A DNA stretch of 64,000 nucleotides from assembly GCA_905147135.1 (NCBI GenBank), contig LR990058.1, positions 12,747,349-12,811,348 on the forward strand, read 5' to 3'. This DNA is from Blastobasis lacticolella. Taxonomy: Eukaryota > Arthropoda > Insecta > Lepidoptera > Blastobasidae. Numbering within the stretch: position 1 is the stretch's first letter; each line of letters opens with the position of its first letter. The position numbers and the translations under genes are program-made. Positions 10,301 through 21,079 of this stretch are shown one piece after another. The notes under the pieces were generated by a model. That model saw only the letters and a program-made list of their open reading frames with translations. It was not told the DNA's origin and did not search any database.

Positions 10301-13300
10301 CAGTATTCTGTACTCATCACCTTAGCGTCTATTCCGGCTGTCAGGGTCCGCTTTCCCGCTTATTTTACTCCTCTTCGTCCGGTTTTCGGCAACCTCACGT
10401 TGTAAGCCGTTGGCTCTCGCATTTGACTCTGCGATGTTTATCTATAGCTACTTAGGCCGTCCTCAGGAGCCCAGCTTCCCCGATACCGATTTAGGCACCT
10501 ACAGTTTTCCCACGTATCCCGGTGAAATTAACTATCCACCAAAACAACTACCAACTGATCTCCACAACGGATACGTGATCACCAAATTCTGCTTGATTAA
10601 ATCTACCATAACTGGAACCCCATTTCCGATGGAACAAGTGGTCCACAGTCGACGGACTCGTTACACCTACCTCCGCTTCGCGGGGTTTCTCAGCGCTTGG
10701 TCACCACATAAACCAAACCTATTAGGTGGTAGGACTGAATCCGCCTGGATGAGTACCTAACACCGTCGTATCTATTTCTGCCGCCTAGCAACAACGTTAA
10801 CATTGTTGTGTTCCGGTTTGAAGGATTCCAGGCATGAGGCTTTTTATCTTAGTCCTCACATCCTCAGTCCTTCAGTGCTTGAATCGTAAATGTATTGGCG
10901 ACAGTTACCGCTTACCATCACGTGAGCTGTCACCTAATTTAACACTGAGTAGTATATAAAAAAACTTAACCGAAGGGGTTAAATGGTAAAGAGAGTCATG
11001 TTGTGCCGACCCCAACTACATGGTTAAGGACAGGTGATGATGATGAGAATTCTGTGCTTTTGTGGTTTTTATAAATGTTAGATTTAGACTCGCCTTTGAG
11101 GCAGCGACCGCGGTGGTCGCCATGTCCAGGTAAAACAGTTCGCCCTCTTTACCAGGCGCCACTACTGCTAACGGATTCGTACCCAGCGCCGCCTATGGTA
11201 TGCAAAAGCTTAAATGAGGGGAGACAACAGTCAAAATCCATAATGTCACTACTGCTGATTCTGCGAATTTTCACGCACGGTGGACGACCATGGATGACTA
11301 CGGAGGGCATACCACAAACTGATCTGACCCGGTGGCCAAAAGTGAAACTAAGTGTCGCCATTTTGAAATGTCACTTTGTTGTCAACAACGGCGACGCCGT
11401 CACCGGTTCAGATAAGTTTGTGACATATCTGCGCTATAGATGACACTCTTTCACGCACATCACGCACCGTGGAACCCCTCATTGAGACTTAAGGCCTCTC
11501 AATTAACGGGATTCCGTGAATCTTGGGGTTGGCGCGGTATGATCATAATATATACTTCGCGCTACTGAGAAGAACTAAGCACGGTTGAAGTGATTTGTGG
11601 ATGTTGAGATGATGCTTCACTTCATCGCACTAGGAGCAGCGCCATATCACATGACCACATCACATCAACAGATCGTAACAGTCCTCTGTTTGTCTTAAGC
11701 CTCCTCTACGGCTGCGGCGTGAATATATCCAGGCTTACAGAGCGGTTGGAGATCGCAGTATTTAAAATTCACCACTTAAAACGTCGTTGCTGTCTATTTT
11801 CTGGTCTTTTGATGCCCTAGCTGGTTAATATCGAAGATATTAGACGCCTTCAACATCAATTACAATAGATTTATTTAGTGGAAAGAGTTGGTGTTATGAA
11901 AATGTAGACAAAGCCAAGCTCCTAGACATGAGGGTCCTTAAAAACTAGTGAATTGGTTACGCGGGGGGGTTGGATCAGATTTACAAAGAGATGCTTTACC
12001 ATTTCGCCACATACGGCCTATTACACATACCTATTGAAAAACAAAAGTGCAAATGCCTAATAAAAGTCTTCATAATACCTCTTTAGCCCTGGTGGGTACC
12101 ATATAAGGCTGTGAGTTCGAGAAGGCCATCCCTATCATTCCTTTGTCGGCCGCCTTCTTCGCCCAATACCCACACCTGCCGTTGTGGTTCGAACCTGGGA
12201 AGCACGTATATTTTTACATACAAATCTATACATAGTATAAAACAAAGTCGCTTCCCGCCGTCTGTCCCTATGTATCTATGTCTGAATTTTTTTTTATATT
12301 AGGCAAGACAGGCATTTGACCGCCATCTTACCTGTTGGTAAGTGACGATGCGGCCGAAGATGAAGTATGCCCGTCTTGGAACAGCCAATTCACTCTAGCC
12401 TTGATGGCATTCAGATTATATTGATCAGGGAACACACTCGCAGGCAACGCGTTCCATTCCTTAGCCATACGCATTATAAAGGTCGAGCCAAAGCGGCTCG
12501 TGCGGATAGCTGGAAGATCCACGACATAAGGACGAAACGCTCGCCCGGATCGCGTCTCCCGATGGCGGAAAGGGGCCGGCGGAATGAGGTCGTGTAGCTG
12601 CTTCGCACACTCTCCGAAATGTAACATGTAGAAGACCGATAGACGCGCAACCCTACGCTGATGTTCAACCGCGGGTCACAAATTACCTTCTTTGCACGTT
12701 TTTCCACCGAATCCAAAGCCGTCAGTTGATATTTGGCTGATCCATCCCAAAGGTGGCAGCAGTACTCGATCGCACTTTTGCTTGATATAACTGAAGCAAA
12801 TGCTTTTAAGAGAAGTACCGCCTAACCTTCGAGAGGATACCAAGTTTTTTTGCTGCAGTATTTACTTTGAATTCGATGTACTGACCGAAGTTGAGATTTG
12901 AAGTGAGCTCAACACCAAGAAGCTGTAGGTTATCGGTAATTTCCAGAGGAAAAAGTTGCAGTTTGATGGAATGGACTCCTTTTTTTCGGAAAACAAACAC
13001 GCCTGAGTTTTGCCACCAAATTGGCTTCGCCCCAATCAGCTTGCCTTGAGAGCTTTGTCCAAACGATCAACCATGGCCTCTCGACAAGACTGAATATAGT
13101 CCCTGTTGGCTTTTGCCTCTGACTGATCAGACATACCTATCCGTTACTGCGCTGTCATCTGCGTACCCAAAGGAACCTGGTGCAAGCAGATTGTTAATAT
13201 ACGGCAGGAATAAAATCGCGGACAGTACATCTGTACTGAGGAATTCCCGCGTCGATAGCCTGCAGATTAGACGAGTAGCCATGAATAACTAAACGGATTT

Positions 13301-14862
13301 AATGTCCACTAAAAAAATTCGATATCCAGTTGCAAAAGCCAAAAGGGATACCAAATGAAGGAAGCTTGCTTAGAACACCTGCATGTCAAACCCTGTCAAA
13401 GACCTTGGAGATATCAAGAGACACAGCAAGGGCCTCCCATGTCTCTAAATGGCCTCACTCCATAATTGTGAGGCATACACCAGAAGGTCCCCATTAGACC
13501 GGCCACGGCGGAATCCGTACTGGTGATCGCTGGTATCTCTGTTCGCTTAGATCTTTTAAACTACGCAACAGAATTTAATACGGTTTTCAACAATATATAG
13601 AGTGATTCCAGAGAAAGATTTATAAGCAAGAACAAAAAGGTAGGTAGGGTAAAGTAGGTGTAAGCGGACGAAGTCGCCCCTGGTCCAGTAGTAATATATA
13701 AAATCATGCATAAGATTAATTGAAGAAGCTCGCCTGCGCTGGTTAGGTTACGTGCACCAGCACAGCCGTCGCAGCAGCTGGACAGTAGTAAAGAGAGAAG
13801 AAAGAGAAAATAATGTGTGTGTGTGGTGTGGGGGGTGAGAATCGAGGCACTGACATCGCTGAGTCTATTTATTTATTTATTTATCTGGTGGATAGTAAGT
13901 GATTACCGCCGCCCATGGACAATCGCAACACCAGGGTATTTGAAGTAACATGAATTTACTTCGTCGTGGAGAAATAATTATGAAATTACTCTCCAGTATT
14001 TATAACTGGTTACAGTGTATATTAAAGGTTTTCTGACGATAAATCGGTAAGGTTTTGGTGTCTTTAAATTTATGAGATAAATAAAAATAAACCTTTAACG
14101 GAGACCCAGCCGATGCCTGTTTCCTTCGCCTTAGCAATAGCCAAGTCCATGCCGAAGTTGCTGGCGGTGGCGCCGAGCACGTTGTTGGCATCGACCAGCG
14201 CCGTGGATACGGTCTCCTTCACCACAATGGGCTTCTTGTTCGGCGTGCAGGTACCATGTAATATGTCGTTCACGTAGTACTCTAGAATAGAAAGGCACTC
14301 TTTTTTTATATACCACTAGGGTGGCAAACAAGCTTGCGGCCTGCCTTATGGTAAACAGGGCCTTGCCCAAGTAGTGGCGTACTGTAAAGAGTACCTACAT
14401 GAGTGTAGTCTTGAGCAGTTATTCTTATGAGGTTGAGATCTTAACAAAATACTCATTAGAAAACAGAAATTATCAGAAGAAATACTAGCTAGTCTTCTTC
14501 TAAGTCTTCTTATATGACACTCGTCATGTGGTACAGTTGCCTGTCGATTTATTTTCTCTGTTGATACCGCTAAGTTTGTTCCGACTGTATACCCATATGC
14601 AATAAAGTGTTCATGTATCATCTATCTATCTTGTCAGTTCTACTCTCCGTGTAGCATTGTAGGTATAAGTAGAGTACCTACAACACACACAAACTACTAC
14701 TGACGAGTACAATTTTTCGTACTGACCAAGTTTATGCATCCCATGGCATGGACAGCCGAACCTGTCCGCCTGGACGAGCATTTCTGCCTGCTGCACGGCC
14801 ACCTCGGGAGATGCGCCCGCCGACATCAGACAGTCCTCCATGAAGCGCAGCGCCTCCGCCAT
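7311..14862 (-). CDS. Gene B: Ldh_2-family oxidoreductase with an acidic C-terminal extension
   Basis: Eight minus-strand exons: 14862-14727, 14281-14093, 12194-12079, 11192-11094, 10201-10115, 9407-9299, 8688-8528, 7583-7311 (stop 7313-7311), giving 389 aa from the ATG at 14862. That ATG lies about five residues inside the N-terminus of the paralogues. The frame stays open upstream to a possible acceptor at 14892-14894, so a short upstream coding exon is plausible. Motifs: CHGMHKL where others have SHGxxRL, SNHNG (exon 3), LGTNPLAVVAP and DMATTA (exon 4), GYKGFGLGAMVE (exon 6), DLGQCFVAIDPEAFAPGF (exon 7). The last exon runs about 36 residues past the normal end as an Asp/Glu/Thr-rich tail ending EPVKNI. 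Intron 4 has a GC donor (AAG|GCGAGT) and intron 2 a weak GTTTAT donor. Intron 2 holds a nested LINE insertion. Only a distant ATTAAA (7106-7101) was seen as a possible poly(A) signal. Confidence 0.9.
7686..7950 (-). mobile_element. 5'-truncated LINE (family L2)
   Basis: The minus strand encodes a TSRFGSTFIMRTTKEWNAL stretch followed by NLDAFKARVNRLFPD, then a 3' UTR and poly(A) (the T run at 7671-7683 on the plus strand). It inserted in intron 7 of gene B in the gene's own orientation. Confidence 0.75.
8010..8420. repeat. Pair of diverged ~125-bp direct repeats
   Basis: Two blocks about 260 bp apart (about 8015-8150 and 8275-8410) share TTCGGCCAGC, AGCCGATG, CCCGATCGTCAGT, GCAGTG and GCGAGACCC-like segments in the same order. 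They are GC-rich against the AT-rich intron. They lie in intron 7 of gene B, 110 bp from exon 7. The function is unknown; a tandemly duplicated mobile element is the simplest reading. Confidence 0.5.
8940..9225 (+). repeat. SINE-like repeat (family S1)
   Basis: It contains TAACCATGATCCATGAACC, GGGTCACGCAGGTCAGATGG, TGATCTGCCAA, GGTCAAGGTGGACCCCGGG and GCGTGCGAGAGAACAACCG blocks, matching 58262-58592. The tRNA-like head is not clear here. It lies in intron 6 of gene B, ending about 70 bp from exon 6. Confidence 0.55.
9598..9722 (-). mobile_element. LINE 3' tail (family L1)
   Basis: The inverse orientation of the 3' end seen at 22855-22945. Shared blocks are GGCAAACAGGCAAGCGGGCC, AAAGTGGTCACC and GCCTATAGACAT, with the poly(A) represented by the T run at its left edge. 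It lies in intron 5 of gene B. Confidence 0.65.
9737..9890. mobile_element. MITE, GCGAGCGCTCGC family, copy 1
   Basis: The termini GGGCCCTATTTTTAAACCCG and the inverted ...GCGGTTTCAAAAATAGGGCG enclose subterminal GAGCGCTCGC palindromes. A second copy at 26511-26645 lies in intron 6 of gene C. It is non-coding and sits next to an L1 tail in intron 5 of gene B. Confidence 0.65.
12213..13690. mobile_element. Host repeat split by a LINE insertion
   Basis: The left piece (12213-12285, ...AACAAAGTCGCTTCCCGCCG...) and right piece (13546-13690, ...CTTTTAAACTACGCAAC...AGAGTGATTC...) join in the same order as in the uninterrupted copy at 25925-26185. The interruption is the L2 LINE copy listed separately. 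Similar TATCTATGTCTG and TATCTCTGTTCG flanks may be decayed target-site duplications. All of it is in intron 2 of gene B. Confidence 0.7.
12290..13546 (-). mobile_element. Non-LTR retrotransposon (LINE, family L2), degraded reverse-transcriptase ORF
   Basis: The minus strand, across frameshifts and stops, shows reverse-transcriptase landmarks in order: QYGFRRGRSNGDLLVY, an AFDRV-like block (decayed), a GIPQG-like block, and FGYADDSAV (the catalytic YADD). The C-terminal LNSVEKRAKK...EWNALPASVFPD region, 3' UTR and poly(A) (T run at 12289-12298) follow. The family resembles Jockey/CR1-type LINEs; the clade was not tested. It is 5'-truncated and inactive. Confidence 0.85.
13858..13886. repeat. 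(TTTA)n microsatellite
   Basis: A short run of ATTT units at 13866-13884, directly followed by a decayed L1-tail-like segment with GTGATTACCGCCGCCCATGG. It may be the poly(A)-like end of that fragment. Confidence 0.6.
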
Positions 14863-15871
14863 CGTCACTTGGCCCGTCTCTAGTGGTGGTTCCTCTTGGA
14901 AAAAAAAAGTTATTTATTTTGTATTTTAAGACGAAATGTTCCTGGTGACTGATAATGCCGTTGCCGTGACCGACTACTGGGCAAGCCAGGTTTTCAAAGA
15001 TTGACTCGACGAAGAAGAGTGTTTTTTTATTGAGAGGACGCCGTTGCCTGTCATTTGTATTTGAATGACGCGCCGTGGCAGATTCGCCTTTACGTGTGCT
15101 TACATAAAGTTGAATATCACCCGTACTTGAAAAGGTCACGTACGACCTATGCTTATGTGTATTTTATCTTTTTTCGTGAATCACAGGCAATCTAAAAATC
15201 CTTTATACGAATTTTAACTTTGGTATTTATTTGATCTACATATCATAGGCGGTTTAGGAGAAATTCGTAATAATCTCAAAAACATATTGCAGCATGTTTA
15301 AAATATACCCATAAATCAAAATCCAATTAATCGTGGCTTAGGTTATTACTACTAGATAAGGATTCCAAGAAACACATACTGTTTCACGTGTCTAAATTAT
15401 TTAGCTAGCTCAGAAACTGTGTTTAAAAACTATCAAAAAATTAAAGCGTCCTCTTAACTCATCATCACACTGTATTCGCACATGTTATCGGGTTTATTAC
15501 CGCAGTTAGTATTAGGTGTAGTGAATATTCACGAAAGTCTTACAACAATCATCATCTCTTGGCGCTAGTCCCGGTCGAGCCTTCACGCACGAGGGCCCAG
15601 GGTGCGCCTTCCTTTCTTTCCTTGCCCACTCGATCTTCGGCATCCATAACTGAGACATTGCTTACCAATCGTGTGAAAATGTGCTGTATCAAACATGCTG
15701 CGACTTTCTTGTTTCCATAGGCACAATGGAATCAATCTTACATGGATGGAACTAAGCAGATCCACATAAAAAAATTACAATTGTGCTCAATTGTGCTCAA
15801 AAATTACATTTTTAGTATTCGACCGACAGTAGGGCTCGCGTCGTCGCCTATAGGTTCATAGGTGTCAGTAT

Positions 15872-15973
15872 GTCCACTGCACCAGGACGTCAACTATACT
15901 AGTACATCTACTGTATCAGAAAGTCCACTGTATCAGAACGTCCACTGTACCGGAATGTCAACTGCATCAGAAA
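15872..15973. repeat. Six tandem 17-bp units (left array)
   Basis: Six consecutive 17-mers with no indels, for example GTCCACTGTATCAGAAC, GTCCACTGTACCGGAAT and GTCAACTGCATCAGAAA. The consensus is GTCCACTGTATCAGAAN. The array is mirrored in inverted orientation at 17056-17237. Confidence 0.9.
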
Positions 15974-16240
15974 GCCGAAATAGGGTAGGGGAGTACAGGG
16001 TGGAGTTCATTAAATTGAAATACGCGAACGAAGTCGTGTCGGGAAGCTAAGCGATATTATGAAGATGAAAGTTTGTAAGTTGTATGGTCTTGGAGGTAAT
16101 CTCCGATTCTACTGAACCTCTGACTGAACCGATTACGAAAATTCTTACGGTTCCAAATTTGACAGCTGTCAACTGAAATGTCGACGAGTACTATCTGCTA
16201 ACATTTTAATTTTTAAGAGATGTAGGGCATAGCGGGGTAT

Positions 16241-16548
16241 CTCGTTCGAATTGGAGCCGCCCGACTGGAAAGTACCTCCACCTTACAGAATATCGCAGCT
16301 AAATAATACTCTTTTAAACAGTAATGTGTTTCTGCCGGTGAGAAAGGTTTCCAGTGCTCCATGGGGTGGGGATTTGGGGAACCGTGGCTTTGGCAGTGGA
16401 GTGGCATTTGCCTTTTTGCTGCCAGAGCAACGTGTTATAGAGGTGGGCAACGCATTAGCGATACTCTCGGTGTTGCTAATGTCTATAGGCAGTGGTGACC
16501 ACTTTCCATCAAGTGGCCCGCTTGCCTGTTAGCCTACCGCATGACTTA
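16241..16548 (+). mobile_element. LINE-like 3' end element (family L5), plus orientation
   Basis: About 300 bp running from CCGCCCGACTGGAAAGTACC through GTGAGAAAGGTTTCCAGTGC and GGGCAACGCATTAGCGATAC to the L1-like CAAGTGGCCCGCTTGCCTG end and an A run. A near-identical inverted copy is at 48856-49172. It sits between the two 17-bp arrays and probably inserted there. Confidence 0.65.
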
Positions 16549-17055
16549 AAAAAAATTAAAATTTTTAATACATCAACGGGTGCGTCGCTCACGTTGAACT
16601 CTTTTGTATGAAAATTCAACATTTACTTGAATTACACTTATGTTTATCCTAGTGTTGTAAGATCTGGGCAGCTGACACCCGAAACTATAATGTTGGAGTA
16701 TTGAAGCTCTGTCTCACAGATAAATATTTTTTTCAATGACGCGTCTTTTGGATACCATTTTAATTTTTCTATCACGCTAACCTAATGTTAAAAAGTTACT
16801 AAATTAGGCTATTGGCTGTGGCGCCGATCCTTACTGTAGTCTTCTACCTCCAGCTACCCATCAAGCCCTTGCCTTTAGTGCTGCTGGTCCGGTCGTAGTA
16901 TTCGCTGTGGGGGACCGCGTCCAAACTCCTGGAACCAACTGGAACTCTCGTCTCTCAAAGTCTTTTGTGAGTCGTTTTATGTGGGTTTTATAGATGGTCG
17001 TCCCGATGGCCTAGAAATGTTGCTTGACGTGCAGTTCGTCTGAACAATACAGTAC

Positions 17056-17237
17056 GGTGGACATACATGTCTTTGTGGTCATGTCGATAGAGTGGACATT
17101 TTGATGGAGTGTACTGTTCCGTAGGGTAGACATTTCTGAACAGTGGACGTATCGGTATAGCGGACATTTTAATGTAGATGTTTTATAGTGGACATTTTCA
17201 TGCAGCGGACATTATGACACAGTGGACCATGTGAACC
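17056..17237. repeat. About ten tandem 17-bp units (right, inverted array)
   Basis: Units such as AGTGGACATTTTGATGG, AGTGGACGTATCGGTAT, AGCGGACATTATGACAC repeat every 17 bp, with one 11-bp and one 18-bp unit. Their reverse complements (GTCCACT-TA--GA-A-) match the left array consensus. The two arrays therefore form long degenerate inverted repeats about 1.1 kb apart. Confidence 0.88.
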
Positions 17238-18033
17238 AAAAGAAATGTCACTCGGAGGTGGCGCGCGCGTCACAAATACACTACGTCACTGTCCTAATTG
17301 GCAACGGTCGTGCGACGTCCCACTGCGCACTGATCGTTGATCTCCGAAAAAGCTCCAAATCAGAAGCCTCAAAAAAAATCGAAGCCTGTTTTTTCAGTTT
17401 TCTTATAATTTAATATCTGTCATCTATGCAGCGTTGGTCTCCTTCAAATAGCTGTTTTACCAGAGGTCATGCTCCCAGGTTCAACACCATGATTTACAGG
17501 ACGCTTAGTGACTTAGGGTACCTTTTATCCACCTTCTACGCGTGCGAAACCGCGGACAAATGCAAGTGTATTTCTTATATATTATACGACTGATGTACAT
17601 GATGTACTTAGTACCGATGTTTTCTTGGTCCCTCATGTTGTACAGAATTTCTCGAACTCGATCGTGCCCTGAAAAGTAAATATAAATACTAAAAGAGTAT
17701 AAGTAAATATTAATATTGTACAGTCTTTGGACAGTAAATTAGGCTTATTTTTTTACTTCAAAGTACTGGGACGACGGTCTGTCTCCATTAGTATTGGTAC
17801 AAGCGGGCGGCGTTCACATCAATTACAAGTTTAGTGTACTTAGGTATTAATATAGTACAGTATTATGTTTTTGGCTGAGTGGAGTCCTGCAGAGTAGAAT
17901 AGCATCAAACCCTTACACTACTGGGTTCGTAGAAGGCGACTAATGATTTCGAGGCAAAATTAGAGTCTCCGTAGGCTGAAAAATGGGCAGCAGCGTTTCC
18001 CATTGTTATATTTATAACACTGCGATCTACCAA

Positions 18034-18183
18034 GAATCAGCGTGGGTACGCCTCCCACAAGGTGGACCGACGAGCTGGTAAAGATCGCAGGTACCAGCTG
18101 AATGCGGAATGCACAGAACCAGCCTTTGTGGAGATCTCTGGGGGAGGTTTATGCGCAACAGTGGGCGTCTTGTGGCTGATATG
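18034..18183 (+). mobile_element. RTE-type LINE C-terminal fragment
   Basis: The plus strand reads GTPPTRWTDELVKIAGTS, then (after a stop) RNAQNQPLWRSLGEVYAQQW, the usual end of RTE-clade reverse-transcriptase ORFs. The 3' UTR remnant follows. It is broken and non-functional. Confidence 0.75.
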
Positions 18184-18611
18184 ATAATCTCCAACCCGCC
18201 TGCCAAGCGTAGGGATTGTGACAATAACCTACTCTTTCGTGGGAGAGGCCCTAAGTCCTGCAGTGGATTGTTATGGGAAGTGACTTGCGTATGTTTTCCC
18301 TTTCCTACATTGTTTGATAGGTGAAGAAGACTTACTTACTTACATATTATTATGATTATATTTCATTATGCTCTCCTTTTGCTCGGGTTTAATGATCAAC
18401 TGTTTGACAATGTAGGTACAGTAACAGAGCAAAAGTGCATTACCGCTACAGCAACATTCAAGGCAACCTTCTAAAAGAACGGAGAATTATGTCCAAAGGA
18501 CTCGTCCTTTACCCCAGGTTATTTTTCATATAGTAAATATAAATTTATTTCATGAAGTACCGTCTAAAAACAGCACAGTAGTGCATAGAAATATGATTTT
18601 AAAGGTGTTTA

Positions 18612-19395
18612 TCTACACTCATAGTGTAATGTTCCAATTACATATTCGAAAACAGTCGTTTAAGGGTTCTAAAAGTTGAAAGGTGAAAAAAGTTTTTCAC
18701 GACAGACTACAAAATTTTAAAAAATTACTTTATCTACACTCATAGCGTAATGTTCCAATTTCATATTCGAAAACAGTTGTTTAAGGATTCACTTTTTTCA
18801 CGCCAGTTTATAAAATTTTAAAAAATTACTTTTCGATACAGCATTTCCCATACTAATTTCATAACAGCTGTATCGTAAAATAACTTTTTAATCATTATGC
18901 AACACTTTTATTTTTTAATTTTTTGTCGGGTGCCGGGACACGGCGAAATGTAGGCTGAATACCTAAATGTCTTTGACAAATTCAAATTCAAAATTCAAAT
19001 TTTCCTGTTGATATTCTGTGTAATTATTTTCCCGCTAAACAGAATATTTTTCTAATTGTTGTAATTTGTGTTTGTGATTGATTTTTCTTGTTTGAAGCAA
19101 ATAGATAGATAAATGTGAAAGTAATTAAGTGAATTTCCCGCCGCTTGATATCCTCGACGCGTAGATACAACAGAACTGACTCGCAGCTTACTTCCAGCAA
19201 AATTGAGAAAATTATAGGTACGATATTTTAACATAAAAATATGAGTGTAGATAAAGTAGTGCATATAATTAGGTATTAAAACACTCGTGTCAAACTATTA
19301 TCATACTCGGCTATGCCTCGTATGATAAACAGCCACTCATGTTTTAATACCCCCTTTTATCTGACAGTTGCATAAACTACTATTATGCATTTATG
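18612..19395. mobile_element. Foldback-like DNA element, copy 1 (rearranged)
   Basis: Two tandem left-end segments (18615-18725 and 18729-18902) share CTCATAG-GTAATGTTCCAAT and CATATTCGAAAACAGT. The internal block GACACGGCGAAATGTAGGCT is common to copy 2 (42497-43373). The right end (about 19215-19395) has the inverted ATGAGTGTAGATAAAG and the CAGTTGCATAAACTACTATT block also found in copy 2. It is non-coding. Confidence 0.65.
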
Positions 19396-19551
19396 CTCTT
19401 GCATTGAACATGGTTGGTACTATAAAGTTATTCCTTTGCCTGCTTCCAACCAGAGCACGCATCGCTGCAATCAATCGCTGCGGTCAGTCCCGGCTTCAGC
19501 CAGGGTCCGATTTCCCACTCTTTCTTTTTCACTTCGCCTGACCTTAGGTTT

Positions 19552-19870
19552 TTTTTTATGTTATACGGCAGACAAACAGGCAAGCGGGACACCTGATGGA
19601 AAGTGGTCACCGCCGCCTATGGACATCAGCAACACCAGGGGAATCGCCAATACGAGGTATATTAGAGGTCTCTGAAGAGACCTCGGAACACTCCCCATTG
19701 TACAGCCGATAGAACACACACAGGGAGCCAAAGTCCCTTCGGTTTGCCAGTGGTTCCAACTTGCTTGTTTGTATGGGATCATCGGCATTTCGTACGGCGC
19801 GTTTCTGTACGGAGTCCAGAGGATTAAGCAGGTCGGCAAATTCGCCGGCACAAAGATCCAAGCCGGCCCA
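19552..19870 (-). mobile_element. 5'-truncated LINE (family L1)
   Basis: The minus strand reads WAGLDLCAGEFADLLNPLDS, VQKRAVRNADDPIQTSKLEP and FGSLCVFYRLYNGECSEVSS, matching the L1 C-terminus at 22335-22850. A 3' tail and poly(A) (T run at 19550-19557) follow. It is inactive. Confidence 0.8.
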
Positions 19871-20521
19871 AGAGGTGTCTTCGCGATAAGCCATTGGCCC
19901 TCGTATCCAACTCGACGATTTCAATCCATCGCTTCTTGGGTCTCCTGCTTAAGATCTGTTTCCTAATATTCGTGGTTGACACCTATTTCCTACGCATCGC
20001 TGGGGCTTACGCATTACCTAACCAAACCAGCTCAGGCGAGCCTCTTCAATCTTAACTGCAATTTCTCTCATGAGAAAACTGATTCGGTCAAACAACAGCT
20101 TTTCCTTTTTTTTGCGTGTAATTTGTGATCGTGCTTGTCGGAGCAAGTCTCTCACTACAGGCATTATAACACTCTTCTATAAGAACAAGCAACGCACTTG
20201 TACGTGTAATTGTATTGACATTAATAAAATAAATCCTTATCTGCAGGTACGTACATTTAGCTTTAGTACAGGTTTCTTTGGTATCCATGTCGAACTTTCT
20301 TAATTTCTAAATATAATTTAGTAGATAGATTCCGGGATATACGATAAAATATAAGTTATTGATGCTGAAATAGAATGTCAGTTATTGAGAAGTTCAAGGT
20401 TGAAGTTTCTATGAAGTGCGCCATAGAATATACAAATACAATAGATACTTATTATAATATTATGATTATCCTTAGAAAGAAAATCTAAACACCTATAATT
20501 ATCTCTGGTTTACATTAATAA

Positions 20522-20643
20522 GGTAAGGTTAGCTGGAAGAAATCCCATTGTGGGATAAGCCCGCGTTTGCAATGTATATTTATTTTCTTTTGTTAATGTC
20601 CTTTATGAAGTTATGCTCAATAAAGAGTTTACATACATACATA
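20522..20643 (+). mobile_element. LINE 3' tail (family L3)
   Basis: AGGTTAGCTGGAAGAAATCC, TGTGGGATAAGCCCGC and CAATAAAGAGTTTACATAC followed by CATA repeats match 5740-5948 and the end of 53053-54045. Confidence 0.75.
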
Positions 20644-21079
20644 ATAAGTTCAAAATTAGTCCACGGTCATGCGCGGCCCCTCCTCCTTGCGTCGTATCTC
20701 CTCAATGCTGAGGGTCGTGACCTCGTTGCATCACTTTTTCGTGGTCAATTCAGCTCCATCTCGTCCTGTCCTCGGTGATGTCGTTTGACCCGCCATTTAA
20801 TTTCCGGCCGCCCTCGGCGCCTACTACCTTGGACCCACGGCGTGGCCTGGCCCACTCGCGTGATACCTACTCATCACTTACGCTCATAAATATAAAAATA
20901 ATGTATCAAAACCTACTGTTAGATCCAGAGATTAGCGCATTCGAACAGACAAACATAATGCGGACGGCGGGCCATCGCGTGCCGCGCGGGAGTGCAACCG
21001 GGACATAACGCCGAGATGATGATGATGAACAGACAAACATAAAAGATACCTCGAGAAAGATATTTTGGGGGTTCTTGCT

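Noticed and set aside
15872..17237. CRISPR array
   Set aside because: The 17-bp units are contiguous without spacers, in a eukaryotic intergenic region.
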